NCBI GenBank assembly: GCA_001939145.1
Contig: LSRX01001486.1
Coordinates: 71,696-135,695 of the forward strand
DNA from: Symbiodinium microadriaticum
Taxonomy: Eukaryota > Sar > Dinophyceae > Suessiales > Symbiodiniaceae
Reading direction: 5' to 3'
Length of the DNA stretch: 64,000 bases
The notes below the pieces were generated by a model. It did not search any database. It was not told where the DNA came from and was given only the letters and a program-made list of their open reading frames with translations. Within the stretch, counting starts at the first letter, position 1; every line of letters starts with the position of its first letter. The translations under genes and the position numbers were made by a program. Shown piece by piece: positions 33,067 to 44,579 of this stretch.

Positions 33067-33692
33067 CATCCCTGAAGGGTTCGAAACCCTAAACCCTAAA
33101 CCGCGTGTAAGTTCGGGAAGAGTTGGGCAGGTCTCAGCGGCTCCAGTCACCATTAGTCAGAAAAGACTCGTGAAGCTTTCGAAGCTTAGGCTTTAGGGTT
33201 CAGTAGTGATCCTTACTACGGCATCCTTAGTTTTAGAGTTTTAGACATGTTAGGAGCCTCTGCGTTCGACCCAACAACCCTAATCCCTGAATGTCCTCAG
33301 CTCCTTTGGTACGGCGTTTAGGGTTTAGGATTTGTTTGAGTTTCGTGGTTCCCTTAGTTAGAGTTTAGGGTATATGTCACATGTTGGTTAAAGTTTAAGG
33401 TTACGGGCTAAGGAGGGAATTGAGTGCTCCTACAGTTCTGGCTTTGCCCAGAAGGCGCCGTGGGTTTAAGTAGCCTGTAGTATATTGTAGTACACATTGC
33501 AACAGCATTTTACATTATAATAAGTAGGGCCGCAGGGCGAAACTGTCGCCAAGCCTCGCAGGTGTCTGGGCGACCTTTCGGCCTTTGGCATGGCAAGGAA
33601 TCGGGGAAATATAATAGACAAGTGTCTCTAGCTATGCACGGTCTTTAGGGTGTCGCAGTCTAGAGTCTAGGGTTTAGACACCAACTTAGTAG

Positions 33693-33779
33693 CTGAGTAG
33701 GTAACCTTTAACCTTTTTGGTGCTTATATAACCCTACTATAATTTGAAAGGTTAACCTTTTTTGGGCTAGGATACTCAG
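33693..33779. mobile_element. Foldback element family E, copy 1
   Basis: The left end CTGAGTAGGTAACCTTTAAC and the right arm, GGTTAACCTTTTTTGGGCTA then GGATACTCAG, are inverted. 87 bp. Confidence 0.65.
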
Positions 33780-33850
33780 CCCCTAAGCCAAAAGGCCTTT
33801 TGCTCAAGCCCAGCCAGTCAGGAAAGACCTGGATGCTCGATTGCCGGTCA

Positions 33851-33943
33851 TACCCATAGACCCCTAAGTAGTTCCTTTTTATGGTTTATATTTAGAATCC
33901 TATAAGGTAATCCCGAAAAGGAACTGCTTAGGGCCTATGGGTA
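33851..33943. mobile_element. Foldback element family A, complete copy, inverted core
   Basis: 93 bp with the family A ends (TACCCATAGACCCCTAAGTA and GGGCCTATGGGTA). Its core TATATTTAGAATCCTATAAG is the reverse complement of the core at 30543 and 32980, so this copy lies in the opposite direction. Confidence 0.75.
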
Positions 33944-34460
33944 CTTGGTTCGTGCCAGGACTGAGTCTGGTCTCCGACTTCCTGCATTACATCTACGGCG
34001 ACTTAGCTCCACTGTGGACTCGGGACTTGCATTGAAGCACACAGTCGTTGCCTGCGAAATCGCTTCAGACCCGAAAGGCTCTTCATACCCGAAGCAATCC
34101 AGACAGCATCCACTGACAAACCCCGTTGATTTTCGCGAGAGTTGGAGGGGTCGCAGAGGCCTGATAGTCAACTAGAGATTCCTCTGAGGTTACTTCAGGC
34201 TGCAGCCGACGCAGCCCTTGGCAATGTCCATTGAAGGCGGGCCACGGATCATGTGTCACAGTCCGTCCAGCTCCGTCTATCGAGTTCCTTGCTTCCTGAG
34301 CCAAGACTGTCTCCGTCAGTGTTTTATCACCCACTAACCCAGGCAGTAAGTAAGTGACGTGACCACTACAAAGTTCCCAGGACGTTACTCACGGATCATT
34401 GAACCCTCACGTGTTTAGGATCTAAACTTTCAGGCCCTGCACGAAGACCACCCACGCTGC

Positions 34461-34687
34461 CTGGAGGTTCATGGGTCGTTAAAAATGCTTTCACAAGTCC
34501 CCTCATATGGGTTATAAGTGTAGTTACCCTACATAGAACCACACTTCTACTAGGACCCAGAGTAGGCCCTTATTCCCTTTTTTAGGGTACAGGTTCCCTT
34601 ATAGCAAGTCCTTTAAACCAAAAAGGGCACCTCTTTTATTCCTAGGTTTCTCTTGGGTCTAGTCTACCTACCCATGAACCTCCCAGG
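34461..34687. mobile_element. Foldback element family B, long copy
   Basis: Left arm CTGGAGGTTCATGGGTCGTT and right arm CTACCTACCCATGAACCTCC enclose about 190 bp that includes further inverted TTATAAGT/ACTTCTA-type sequence. Confidence 0.5.
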
Positions 34688-34969
34688 ATGCCCTGCGTAG
34701 ACCTGCAGCCGGCAGTTGTCCACTCCGGGCCAAAGTCCTCGCTGGTCTCCTTCAGTGCGTAATGTTAAGCTTAGCTGTCTGACCAGAAGCTATAAGTTAT
34801 CGACATGAGCTTTGGAGGGGTTAACCCAGAGACTCCAATATCCCTTAATTAAGGAACATACCTTAAATCTTATTTGGGTTCCATTATAATATAAGGACCC
34901 CCGGCCCGACCCAAGCACTTGCTCACCATGCCAACCTGGGCCCCCGAACCCCCGGTTACCCAACCGGGG

Positions 34970-35055
34970 TTTAGGGTTTTCGGGTTTAGGGTTTAGGGTA
35001 AGGGCTTAGGGTTTCAGGGTTCAGGGTTTTAGGGTTTAGGGTTTAGGGTTTAGGA
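34970..35055. repeat. TTTAGGG array
   Basis: Telomere-like units with TTTCAGGG and TTTTAGGG variants. Confidence 0.7.
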
Positions 35056-35904
35056 ATCCCTGCACAGTCAACAAGTACAATGTCCCGCATATCCGCACAC
35101 CCCAAGCTGTACTGACCCTAACTCCATAACCCGAAAACGCCTGTATAGTGCGCCCACCCCTAAACCTGAAACGTCATTGCGGCACGAAGAATTCAATGAT
35201 GGCAAGGCTTCGGTCTCCTTCCAGCCCAGTGCCTTGAGGCATCGCTGAGGGCATTTCAAAAAAATATGCGGTTTTAGAACCCCACGTATATAATATAGCT
35301 ACCCAGTATAGCCTCCAAGTAGTCATTGATATGGTGCGTTCAGTTTAGTATGAAGAGTTGGGGGTTCGGGATCTCGGAGGTGACCCTCAAGCGTAAATCC
35401 GGGTAGTTCCAAAGGCCCTAGACACTAACGCTGTCAAAAACTTCGAGCCCAAACAGATCCTCTGCCATGACACCCCAAACCGCTGTGCATCCTACACCAA
35501 AGTGCCGTAAGCCCTGAGCACTAGAAGTTGGCTCATCGAGCTCAAACGATTCAGGGTTCCAATGCTTTTAGGAGGCCCATGAGGGAATGTGACACTGGTC
35601 GTCGTAAGACTTGGGTTCCACTCTGGCGCAAGATTCGTGGCACCAGCTACACGGCAATCTGCGACATCTCATAGGTCTCTTTGTACCACTAGCACGTACA
35701 AAGCCTATCTCCCCCCATCCGAAACTCTAAGCCCTCCAACACCACAAAACCCTAGAACCCAAACCCCTAAGCCAACAGACCCTAGAACCCTACAGCCCTA
35801 GAAAGCAGGATGTCCTCCGCGATGGTGACTTAGTTTGGGTCCGACCTGCGCAGCCGCAGAGGCCGGGTCTGCGGATGCCCCAAGGGCCCAGACTGCGGGC
35901 AGGG

Positions 35905-36405
35905 GTTCAGGGTGCAGGGTTAGTTTAGGGTTTAGGGTTTATAGGGTTCAGGGTTTAGGGTTCAGGGTTTAGGGTTTAGGGTTTATAGGGTTCAGGGTTT
36001 ATAGGGTTCAGGGTTTGGGGTTTAGGGTTTATAGGGTTCAGGGTTTAGGGTTCAGGGTTTAGGGCTTAGGGTTTATAGGGTTCAGGGTTTATAGGGTTCA
36101 GGGTTTGGGGTTTAGGGTTTATAGGGTTCAGGGTTTAGGGTTCAGGGTTTAGGGCTTAGGGTTTATAGGGTTCAGGGTTTATAGGGTTCAGGGTTGCGGG
36201 TTTAGGGTTTATAGGGTTCAGGGTTTAGGGTTCAGGGTTTAGGGTTTAGGGTTTATAGGGTTCAGGGTTCAGGGTGTAGGGTTAGTTTAGGGTTCAGGGT
36301 TTAGGGTTTAGGGTTTATAGGGTTCAGGGTTTAGAGTTTAGGGTTCAGAGTTTAGGGTTTATAGGGTTCAGGGTTTCGGGTTTAGGGTTTAGGGTTTACC
36401 CTGCA
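35905..36405. repeat. Telomere-derived array with 90-bp higher-order unit
   Basis: About 500 bp of GGGTTTAGGG, GGGTTCAGGG and GGGTTTATAGGG blocks in a fixed order that repeats every 90 bp (for example GGGTTTGGGG at 36011 and 36101, its variant GGGTTGCGGG at 36191). It is the longest such array in the window. Confidence 0.9.
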
Positions 36406-36835
36406 CCCGAAAAAAGCCAACGTTGTTTGGGCCCTTATTGTGATTTCCTTTCGTAAGTCCTGAACAAGTTAGGCTGTTTTTGGGGCTAAGGTAGGGCTAG
36501 GACTAGGATCTGCAACGTAGAGCCCCCTAAACATGGCCCATCTTAACCCATATTTTGGTAAGGCGTCGGTAAGGAGGTTCTATTTCGGGGATCCTTTTAG
36601 GGGGTCTGGGATTAACCCCCAAGGAAACCCAACACCCAACGGCCTGCAAGCTGAATTCATAACACAGCAACAGTAACAATATCCCCCAAAGCCCAGGAAT
36701 CCGGGCTCGAGAGTTCATGTTGGGAGGGGTAGTGTTTTAGGCTTTAGGTTCAAGGTTTAGGGTTTCCTCGTCGCAGCTTGGCTGACATCCCAAACCTGTC
36801 CCAAACCCTGAGAATTCCTCACACACCAGCTGCTG

Positions 36836-37207
36836 ATGATGCTCGGGTTGGTGAGCCAATTTGCGGCAGACGGCGACGCGTTGACATTGATGCTGACTGC
36901 CGTGGCAGTGATGTGCAGCAGCATCCTCTTGCCCCGCTGCACATTGGTGGCGGACACTGAGCTCAAGGACCGATTGGCAGCCGCGGACTCTGACGCTCAT
37001 ATGCCTGAGGAAACGATGGCGCTCACTGCTAAGTTAGGGTGCACTATAGCCATCATGCATGGCAAGGCCAACGTGGAACGACTGGGAGAAAAAACGCCTT
37101 TCGTCAGAGAAGAGCTGGGCATAACTCCCACAACTCCAAGTCCATCCCCAGACTTCGTTCGTTCTATGCAGGTCATCTCTAAGCATAGGCAGCTGGCGCA
37201 GTCCTAA
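36836..37207 (+). CDS. Possible protein-coding stretch
   Basis: A 123-codon ORF starting shortly after an acceptor-like CACACCAG. It has a hydrophobic segment (residues about 14-33, including LTLMLTAVAVMCSSILL), then a polar region with ELKDRLAAADSDAHMPEE. An overlapping frame (36778-36960) is also open. No family recognised; it could be an exon of a membrane protein or chance. Confidence 0.22.
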   Translation: MMLGLVSQFAADGDALTLMLTAVAVMCSSILLPRCTLVADTELKDRLAAADSDAHMPEETMALTAKLGCTIAIMHGKANVERLGEKTPFVREELGITPTTPSPSPDFVRSMQVISKHRQLAQS

Positions 37208-37559
37208 ACCCCAGAGGGCTCACACCCAACATCTTTCCACCATTCCGCAAAGCCGATCAGAATACGACCGCATGCCCTTAAACCCGCCATCTTGAAAGCT
37301 GAACCTCAAACTCTAACCTAAGAGCCGTGTGATCCGAAATTCTAGGAGTACAGGGACGCCATAATGCAACCTTACTGCTTAAGAACATGAACCCAAGCAA
37401 CAGCCACCGCAGCAGAATGCCCTAAACCCCTAAACCCTAGCCCTAAACCCAATTGCAGATAACCTGCCTTAAGCTGCCCCAGTCCCACACGGTGCTGAAG
37501 GTTCGTACGCTTGCAAAGCCACTTTACGCCTTCGTGAGCCACACGCGCTACACCCACAA

Positions 37560-37660
37560 TGTTTGGGTTTTGGGGTATTTTACTATAATCTCAATTACAG
37601 GAATCCCCCCAAAAAAAGCATTGGCAATTGTTTGAGCCCCTGTATTAGAGCGCCCAATCA
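37560..37660. mobile_element. Foldback element family D-like fragment
   Basis: The right end TTTGAGCCCCTGTATTAGAG and an internal TATAATCTCAATTACAGGAA resemble the D copy at 43522; the left arm is poor. Confidence 0.3.
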
Positions 37661-37899
37661 GGGCTTGACTACGGACTATACGATTATAAGGGCTGCACAT
37701 CCTGATTTTTCTTTTGCTTAACCTCAACCCTAAATCCAATCCACAACCCAAACCCTAAAGCCCTAAACCCTAGACCCCTACTCCTTGTTTCAGGGGTTTT
37801 TTTGGGCTCTCTGAGGAGGCGAGGGCCTTGCAAGCGCCGCGCGCTGACGAATGGCCCAGCACTTCTGGCCTTGCCAGAGGCAAAGGTTGTGGATTGGAT

Positions 37900-38070
37900 T
37901 TAGGGTTGAGGTTTTCGGGAGCGTAGGGTGCTGGGGTTTAGGGACACCCGGAACCCTAAACCCTAAACTCTAAGCCCTCCAAACCCTAAACCCAAAATAT
38001 TAAACCCTTATAAACCCTACCTCCAAACCCTAAACCCTAAATCTTGAAAACCCTTATAAACCCTATGAGC
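37900..38070. repeat. Telomere-like repeats
   Basis: CCCTAAA units with CCCTTATAAA variants; one TTTAGGG unit in the reverse orientation. Confidence 0.6.
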
Positions 38071-39026
38071 CGCCTCAGTCCTGGACCGTCGAATTCTGGT
38101 GCTGGGCTTTGGCTTTAAGGTTCGACAGATTGGGTGTACATGTTTAAGTCTCGGTTTAGGGTTTAGGGTGGACGATGGTTTAGGGTTGTGTTGGGGTCGT
38201 TTCTAGGCGTAGGACTCAGCTTGTAGTCTTTTTTGTGCTTCCGGGTTGTGTGTTGAAGGTGCTAGTTCTGGGTGTGCTACGACTGGGATTTGGATGCGCT
38301 TGCATAAAGCATCTTCAACTTTCGAAGATCCCCTGTGAAGAGGTTCGGGCTGTCGTGGCTAGTGACTCAGGAAGAGCTTCAAGTAAGCCTTCACCAGCGA
38401 GCTGCCCCCTGTTAAAGTTAACATTGAACCGTAGGCACTGCACTACAGGGGCCGGAATCATTAGTGATATGTCATTATGCCCTGATAGTCCCTATATAGT
38501 TCTCGCGCAGTCTACCCCAAAACCCCATTCTACTTATCAAGGCCCCTCAAGTATGGAACTGACTGTGTGATGCACCAAATACCGGAGCGGAAGCTCTTTT
38601 TTCAGAGCCCCATTCCCTAAACCTTAAACCCTAAAGCCCAAAGGCCCTAAACCCCCTTGAACCCTAAACTTTAGGGTTTAGGTGAGGTCTGGGGGGGGGC
38701 TAGGGGCTTGGGTCATGGACAGAGGATCGGTGGAACTGCTCGCGCAGACAAAATTCCCGGCAAGCCCACTCTCCGCTAGCAGAATCTCCGGACGAAGGTG
38801 CTACCAACCCGAAATCCCATTTTTAAGGGGGTGGGGGGGTCAGTGGCCGGTGGATTACATAAGAGGTAGAGAGGCAGGGAATCCGGTGGGCCTCTGACCG
38901 CTTCGGCCAGGGCCGAAGCGAATGGTATGGGGTTGCAGAGCGGCTCCGCCACCCCCAACCAAGAAAGGTCCGTAAGGCACTAGGCCCGCAAGTCGTAAGA
39001 GTACGACTCTTCGCCTCTGGTGTGCA

Positions 39027-39104
39027 GGCCAAGGGGCCGTTTGCTGAAGAGAATGCAGACGAGGAAGTAAAGCAAGAAGAGGAGGAGTCAGAAGGAGGAC
39101 CGAT
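39027..39104 (+). CDS. Exon-like acidic stretch
   Basis: After the acceptor GTGTGCAG the frame reads AKGPFAEENADEEVKQEEEE then SEGG, strongly acidic. The open frame runs on to a TAG at 39158-39160. It could be a 5' exon of the downstream La-motif gene, as such proteins often have disordered acidic regions, but nothing links them. Confidence 0.3.
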
Positions 39105-39322
39105 GTTTAGGGTGCAGGCTTGTGTGGTCATCGGGTACTTGTTACTTGTTCTTCTATAGGTGGGTAGACATTCCGATGTCTGCGTTCATGACCCCTTCGC
39201 CCTACATACTAGACCCCCAAGCCCAAGCGAAGCCGGAAGGGCGCGACGTAGTGCAGAGGCCTTAGGGTGTAGGGGTTTTTGAAGTTGTTCATGCTGTGCG
39301 TCTCTCCGGGCTTAGTGTTCAG

Positions 39323-39392
39323 AGATTCAAACTCCAGGAGAAGCGGAAGAAGCTGACGCAGAAGAGGAAGCAGCAGCAGAAGGCTTGCCAAG
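39323..39392 (+). CDS. Exon-like charged stretch
   Basis: After the acceptor GTGTTCAG one frame reads GEAEEADAEEEAAAEGLP (acidic, like the stretch at 39027) and another a Lys/Gln-rich FKLQEKRKKLTQKRKQQQK. The acidic frame fits the neighbour better. No domain. Confidence 0.25.
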
Positions 39393-39594
39393 AGGGCGCC
39401 ATTCGAAGAGTTGAGGAAAATTTAGACTCCCGCCTCCCGCCCTTCATGTGCCACAGCGTGCCACCCCTTCGGGTCTTCCATACTTCATGTATACAGCATC
39501 TGGGTACACATTTCGACATTCTACATTCCATGAGTGGGACTTCCTGCTTCATCTTACCATCCTTCCTGCTTTTTCCCGCGTTGTGCTTGAAGCT

Positions 39595-39880
39595 CCCTAA
39601 TCCCCTAAACCCTAAACCCCAAAACCCTAAACCCCTAAACCCTAATCCCCCAAACCCTAAACCCCTAAAGCCTGAAAAAAACCCTAACCCCTAAACCCCT
39701 AAACCCTAAAGCCTAAAGCCAAAAAAAAAGCCTAAACCCCTAAAGCCTAAAGCCTTGGAAACAACTCTAAACCCCTAAACCCTAAAGCCCAAAACACCAA
39801 CCCTAAACCCCTAAACCCTAGGCCCCTAAACCCTAAAGTACTAAAGCCCAAAAAGAAACAACCCTAAACCACTAAAGCCT
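39595..39880. repeat. CCCTAAA/CCTAAAGCC array
   Basis: Almost continuous telomere-like sequence with AAAGCC variants and short A-runs. Confidence 0.85.
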
Positions 39881-40001
39881 GAAGCCTTCTCATCCTTCCA
39901 AGCATCTTTCAGGGGTTCGGGTTCTTGACTCTGAGGGTGAAAGGTTTGGAGACTAGGGAATTGAGGCCTTGCATAGGGTTTAGGGAGTTTGGGGGTTCAG
40001 G

Positions 40002-40250
40002 GCTGACAGGGTTTAGGGTTTAGGGTGGTTTTTTCGGGTATGAGCCCTTCGCGTTTCGGGTTTAGGGAGTCTAGGGCTTACGGTTTAGGGGTTTAGGGCT
40101 GACAGGGTTTAGGGTTTAGGGTGGTTTTTTCGGGTATGAGCCCTTCGCGTTTCGGGTTTAGGGAGTCTAGGGCTTACGGTTTAGGGGTTTAGGGCTGACA
40201 GGGTTTAGGGTGTCTTTTCGGGTGTTAGCCCTGAGCGTTTCGTGTTCGGG
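40002..40250. repeat. Tandem repeat, 96-bp unit, 2.5 copies
   Basis: The unit starts GCTGACAGGGTTTAGGG and contains TTTCGGGTATGAGCCCTTCG and GGGAGTCTAGGGCTTACGG. Copies begin at 40002, 40098 and 40194; the third is partial and diverged. Confidence 0.9.
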
Positions 40251-40714
40251 CGCTGGGGTTGTTTGGTCACTGTTGGTATATGTGGGTATGGAAACACCTG
40301 GAACCAGAAACAGCAGATCCAACCAAATCGAACACCCCCGTCTTTACCTACCCCATGCATATCAACCCCGAGGCCCATAAACCCTAAAACCCCAGGCCCT
40401 AGCCCACTCGTCTATGAAGCCCAGAGGACCCCTGAAAGGCTGGAGCCGAACCCGAAAGACCCCTCACTCTCCCACTCTCCCAAAATCCGAAGGTTTCCTA
40501 CTCATCTAAGCCCTCGGGGGCGCTTGGGCTTGGGGGTGGTTTCGGGCTGGGGGCTTGGTGGCTTCGTGGTGTGACAGGTATAAAAAATCGCCTCGCCTTC
40601 AAAAGTAACGCTGAAAGGGACCGGCTCCTTAATTTTGATGGGGCTCTATAGGGCTTCCGCAACGGATCCGGAACCTAACACCCTAAACCTTATTGTGGTA
40701 CCCCTACAAATCAG

Positions 40715-40900
40715 CCCTTTAAAGGAGCCCCCCACTCCGAGCCCGCTCACCTTCGACATCCTCAAACTGAAGCGGCTAGACGCCCACAGCACACTGCTCG
40801 GAGGAGGAGCCGCAGCTGCATCGGCTCCCATCAACGTCGCCCCGGGGGCTGAGGTCGCGCAAGACAGGGTGGAAGAAGGTGTCCCCAACCCTACGCCCTA
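40715..40900 (+). CDS. Exon-like open stretch
   Basis: Within an 88-codon ORF the segment PSPLTFDILKLKRLDAHSTL followed by an Ala-rich stretch and VAQDRVEEG is protein-like. No domain or sure splice sites. Confidence 0.22.
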
Positions 40901-41059
40901 AACCCCAAAACAACCCTAGACCTAAGCCTTAAACCTGAAACCCTTGAATGCCTAAATCTCATACCTTAAACCCTAAGCACAGATGGGGGGACGAACGTCT
41001 TGAACTTTGGGGTTCCCGCTTGTTGGTGGGTCTCTATGCGACGGATCCTGGATCGCCTG

Positions 41060-41230
41060 CATCTTCAATGCCTTCTAGGGTTTCAGGGTTTAGGGTTTAG
41101 GGTTTCAACAGGATTTCAGGGTTTGGGGGTTAGGGTTTAGGGATGTTTAGGGCTTCAGGGTTTCAGCGTTTCAGGGTTTGGGCTTTAGGCTTTAGGGTTG
41201 CAAGGTTTCAGGGTTTCGGCTTGCTTTGGT
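41060..41230. repeat. TTTAGGG/TTTCAGGG repeats
   Basis: Telomere-like units with frequent TTTCAGGG variants. Confidence 0.6.
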
Positions 41231-41971
41231 TTGCCGGGGGTTGATGAAGGTTTCTGCGGGGCTTTGAGGTTTAGACCCTTTTGCCACTCAGGGCGGCTGA
41301 GTCTGAGCTTTGAGAATGCAAAAAAACCAGAATGCTTAGATTGCACATCTCGCCGGGCCGACTAATGGGATTCAATGGTACTTTCAGGGCTCTCTTATTT
41401 ATATCCTCTTTCCGGCGGATGCTTCTGACAGAGCTTCGTCCTCCCCTTCGGGATTCTAAGTTACTTTAAGCCTTGTAACGGCTCTGCATTGCACCCTTAT
41501 GTCTGCGAGGGCTTGTCCAGCGGGAGCTGGCTGGTGCGTGCCTCTGCCTGTGAATGCTGCGGGGTGGCTGCAGCGTGACACCCTCGCAGTGCTCAAAAAT
41601 ATGGCCCAGCAGAACCCCATTCCTCCATCAGCACAATGACGAAGTTCACAAAGATCCCTTGGGATGCATCATGCCGCAGGTAGGCTTCTGCCACTCCCGT
41701 TGTTGATGCTGATAAGCGATTTTGATGCATGACGCTCAGAATCGCAGGTACCGCAGAACACCTGCAACTCGCAGCCCGCAAGTAGTCGCAAAACGGAAGA
41801 TCGTTTACTGCATAGCTCAAATCCTCAGGCTAGCAACACTCTAAGCCTGATCCATCATGTAGAATCTAGACCCTATAGGCCCTAAAACCCTAAACCCTAG
41901 ACCCTACACAATCTTAACACCCCTACATCTCAGACCTATGGAGTCGATTCACTAGAGCGCTCCAATCTCAG

Positions 41972-42075
41972 CTCCCAACCTCGACGAGGTTCCGGCGAAA
42001 GCCGTACCGGAGACGCTGCCAGATGCAGCGGCGGCGAAGCTGTGGAAGCGCGCCTGGAGCTTCGGGGTTTCGACA
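41972..42075 (+). CDS. Exon-like stretch, unknown protein
   Basis: 104 bp after the acceptor AATCTCAG. The frame reads PNLDEVPAKAVPETLPDAAA, then KLWKRAWSFGVST, then a GC donor (GCTTGG). The boundaries look like those of the better exons. No domain. Candidate 5' exon of the La-motif gene. Confidence 0.4.
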
Positions 42076-42510
42076 GCTTGGGGCCTCCAGAGGATGTACT
42101 TAAATAATGTAGGCACTTGCCTGAAATATTCCATAGGGTTCCAAAGATGATTCTAGTACAGTATACCCCAAACTCTACTCCTGATCATGCAGGCCCCTAC
42201 ATTACGGCGTGAGAATGTTGTTTCCGATGTTGTGTCAGGCAGCATCCCGGAATTCGAGGAAACCTCTTGGTCCTAATGATTGGAGTTTGATGAGTAGGCA
42301 GCTGTGGCACGACTCAATATTTTGGTCCTCTACAGCAGTTCAGATGACACACTCATCTCATCGGACTCACTTGATTATGCAAGTTCTTCCTTAGCGTTGT
42401 CTTGTGTAAGTGATGTAAGTGCCATTGCAAGCTCCTGAGCCTCTGCGGGTTGTCCAGGTTGAACGGGTGAGCGCCGAAACCGCTTCAAGAATAATCCTAG
42501 TAGTAGAGTA

Positions 42511-42600
42511 AGTAACCTTTAACCTTTTGGGGGTACAAGAATCCCTATATAATCCCAATATACCCCCAAAGGTTAACCTGTTAATTCCCCAGGATACTGG
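42511..42600. mobile_element. Foldback element family E, copy 2
   Basis: The left arm AAGTAACCTTTAACCTTTTG and the right arm, CAAAGGTTAACCTGTTAATT then CCCCAGGATACT, match family E at 33693. Confidence 0.55.
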
Positions 42601-42954
42601 ACAAGTAGGTAATGGACTTGCCGGAGTTGCAGTGACCCCTACTCCTCGCGCCATGCGCTGTGGCGCCATTGTCAGCTTCTTCCTCATCCCCCGGGGTTCC
42701 AACGAAAACAAGATTGGGCAAACTTCTTGTGGGAATCAGTAAGGGCTTACTTCAAAAATGAGACATTCTAATTAAATTTGTCAGATTCTTCCATGCCTCC
42801 ATACCAAACCAACCCCGTCATAGAGAAACCCCTGCCGGCAGTCTGCTTTCATGACGGGGAAGGCCTTAAAGATCGTCAGAAAGCAGCGCTTCATGTTGCA
42901 GCTAAACTCCTGAAAGACTAGCAAAGCTGATTTTATCATGGCCTCCTCTACCTA

Positions 42955-43030
42955 AACCCCCAAAAGTACAATAGGTAAAATAATGGCCCTAAACCCATAA
43001 AAGGCTATTATTCTACATACTTTTGGGTCA
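42955..43030. mobile_element. Foldback element family G
   Basis: The left arm, CCCAAAAGTACAATAGGTAA then AATAATGGCC, and the right arm, GGCTATTATTCTACATACTT then TTGGG, are inverted. Fragments of the same sequence occur at about 25843-25896, 26722-26780 and 27252-27302. Confidence 0.55.
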
Positions 43031-43279
43031 CTTTAGCTGCTTTAGCTCGCATGTAAGGTTTGCCTCATGAATGGCCTGGAAGTCGAATCCTGCCTAGGAC
43101 ACCGTCAGAGACGGTTTAGGGTTTAGGGTTTAGGGTAAAACGATCGCTTCAAAGTCCATAAGCTGATACTCTGGGAGTCTGCAAACTTGGTACGAAAAAT
43201 TACTCCTCACAATACTGGAACTACAATACGCTCCCAACACCCTATTCCAATAATTCAGGCCCCTGCATTGGCGGGTCAT

Positions 43280-43306
43280 GGGGGGGGGGGGGGGGGGGGG
43301 GGGGGG
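43280..43306. repeat. Poly(G) run, 27 bases
   Basis: An uninterrupted G homopolymer, probably of uncertain true length. Confidence 0.8.
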
Positions 43307-43521
43307 TGCGACAGGCCGCTGTCGCGTGCGCCTTTGCCAGGAGAGGCAGGGACCTTCTGTGTTTGATTTAGGGATGTTTAGGGTTTAGGATTTAGGATTA
43401 TGGCTCAGGGGTTTAGGCTTTGGGGCATTATGGTTCAGGGTTTAAGGATTTAGGGCCTAGGGTTTGGGGGTTTGTGGGTTGTGGTTTACGGCTTTTTTAG
43501 GGTTTACAGCTTAAGCCCTCC

Positions 43522-43628
43522 TAATATAGGGGCCTGAATAATTAGAATAGGATTTTGGGGCCCATTATAGCATAATTTCAATAAGAAACCCCCAAAACCC
43601 TATTCTAATTATTTAGACCCCTACATTA
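43522..43628. mobile_element. Foldback element family D, best copy
   Basis: 107 bp: left end TAATATAGGGGCCTGAATAA, right arm ATTATTTAGACCCCTACATT then A. The arms are inverted over about 40 bp each, including CAAAACCCTATTCTAATTAT. Half copies lie near 2484, 17497, 43225 and 42150. Confidence 0.7.
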
Positions 43629-44579
43629 GGCTTCTGCTGCAAAGCAAGCTCAGCTTTGAGAGTTCTGGGGTGTGCAGGGGTTTATGGTTTTGGGCTTAGG
43701 GTTTAGGGTTTAGGGTTTAGGGTTTAGCTGCCTTCCTTCATTTCAGTGTTGACCGTTTCTTGAGTCTGTTGCAGGTGATGTTGTGTCGAACATAGTCCGA
43801 AACCCTAAACCAGAAACCCTAAACCAAAACCCAAAACCCCTACTAAACCTAAACCCTAAATTTGGGTCACGTGGAAATTGAGCAAGCAGGGCTCCAGGTT
43901 ATCTGGCTCTGGGAATTACAGGGCTTTGGATGCAAAAGTAGGGGCCCTATACCCTTAATTCCTTAATACTATGAAACCCTATGTGGTATATGAACGCTAA
44001 GCCCTTTTAGGGTTTGCATTGATGAGGCTTTCGATGCACAGTTCAACCGAAGCCTCGCTTTATGGGGTTCTGAGGAGAAAAGGCACAGCTAGCTAGGTGA
44101 CGGAGGTTGGGCTTAGGGCTTGGGGTTTCGTCTCTAGGGCTTGGCGACTAAAATGGCCAGCAAGCAGAACTTGAGAGGGTCGTCGCGCTCGGTAGTATTG
44201 TGCTGGTAAGACGACAGACTCGAGTGCGTCTTTGATATGCATTGGTATGCTATTTTTGAAATACACTGACATACTATATCTTGCTGTACTTTACCCCGTG
44301 CCTACGTCCCCTAAGCCCTAAACCCGAAAGGTCTCACCGTGGAACCCCACGCCCGAACTCACTGCTGTCCTCAAGGTGATCCGGTTCCGTTTGAGGACAC
44401 CAGCCGGACTGACGGACTTTCAGGTGCAACAGGGGCTCAGGTTTGAGGTTGTGTGGTTCAAGCTTCAGGGTCTCAGGAGTCTAGGGTGTAATTATGGAGC
44501 TTAAACTGAAGGGAAGGCTGAGAGTCGAGAGCTCGGGATGGATCCATTCTTTCTTGGCCTCAGGTTTCCAGGTTCATCG

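Noticed and set aside
33075..33095. tRNA-like GGTTCGAAACC
   Set aside because: It is a telomere-like CCCTAAA edge next to a foldback element; no cloverleaf could be drawn.
35905..36405. CRISPR array
   Set aside because: The units are directly adjacent telomere variants with no unique spacers, and the genome is eukaryotic.
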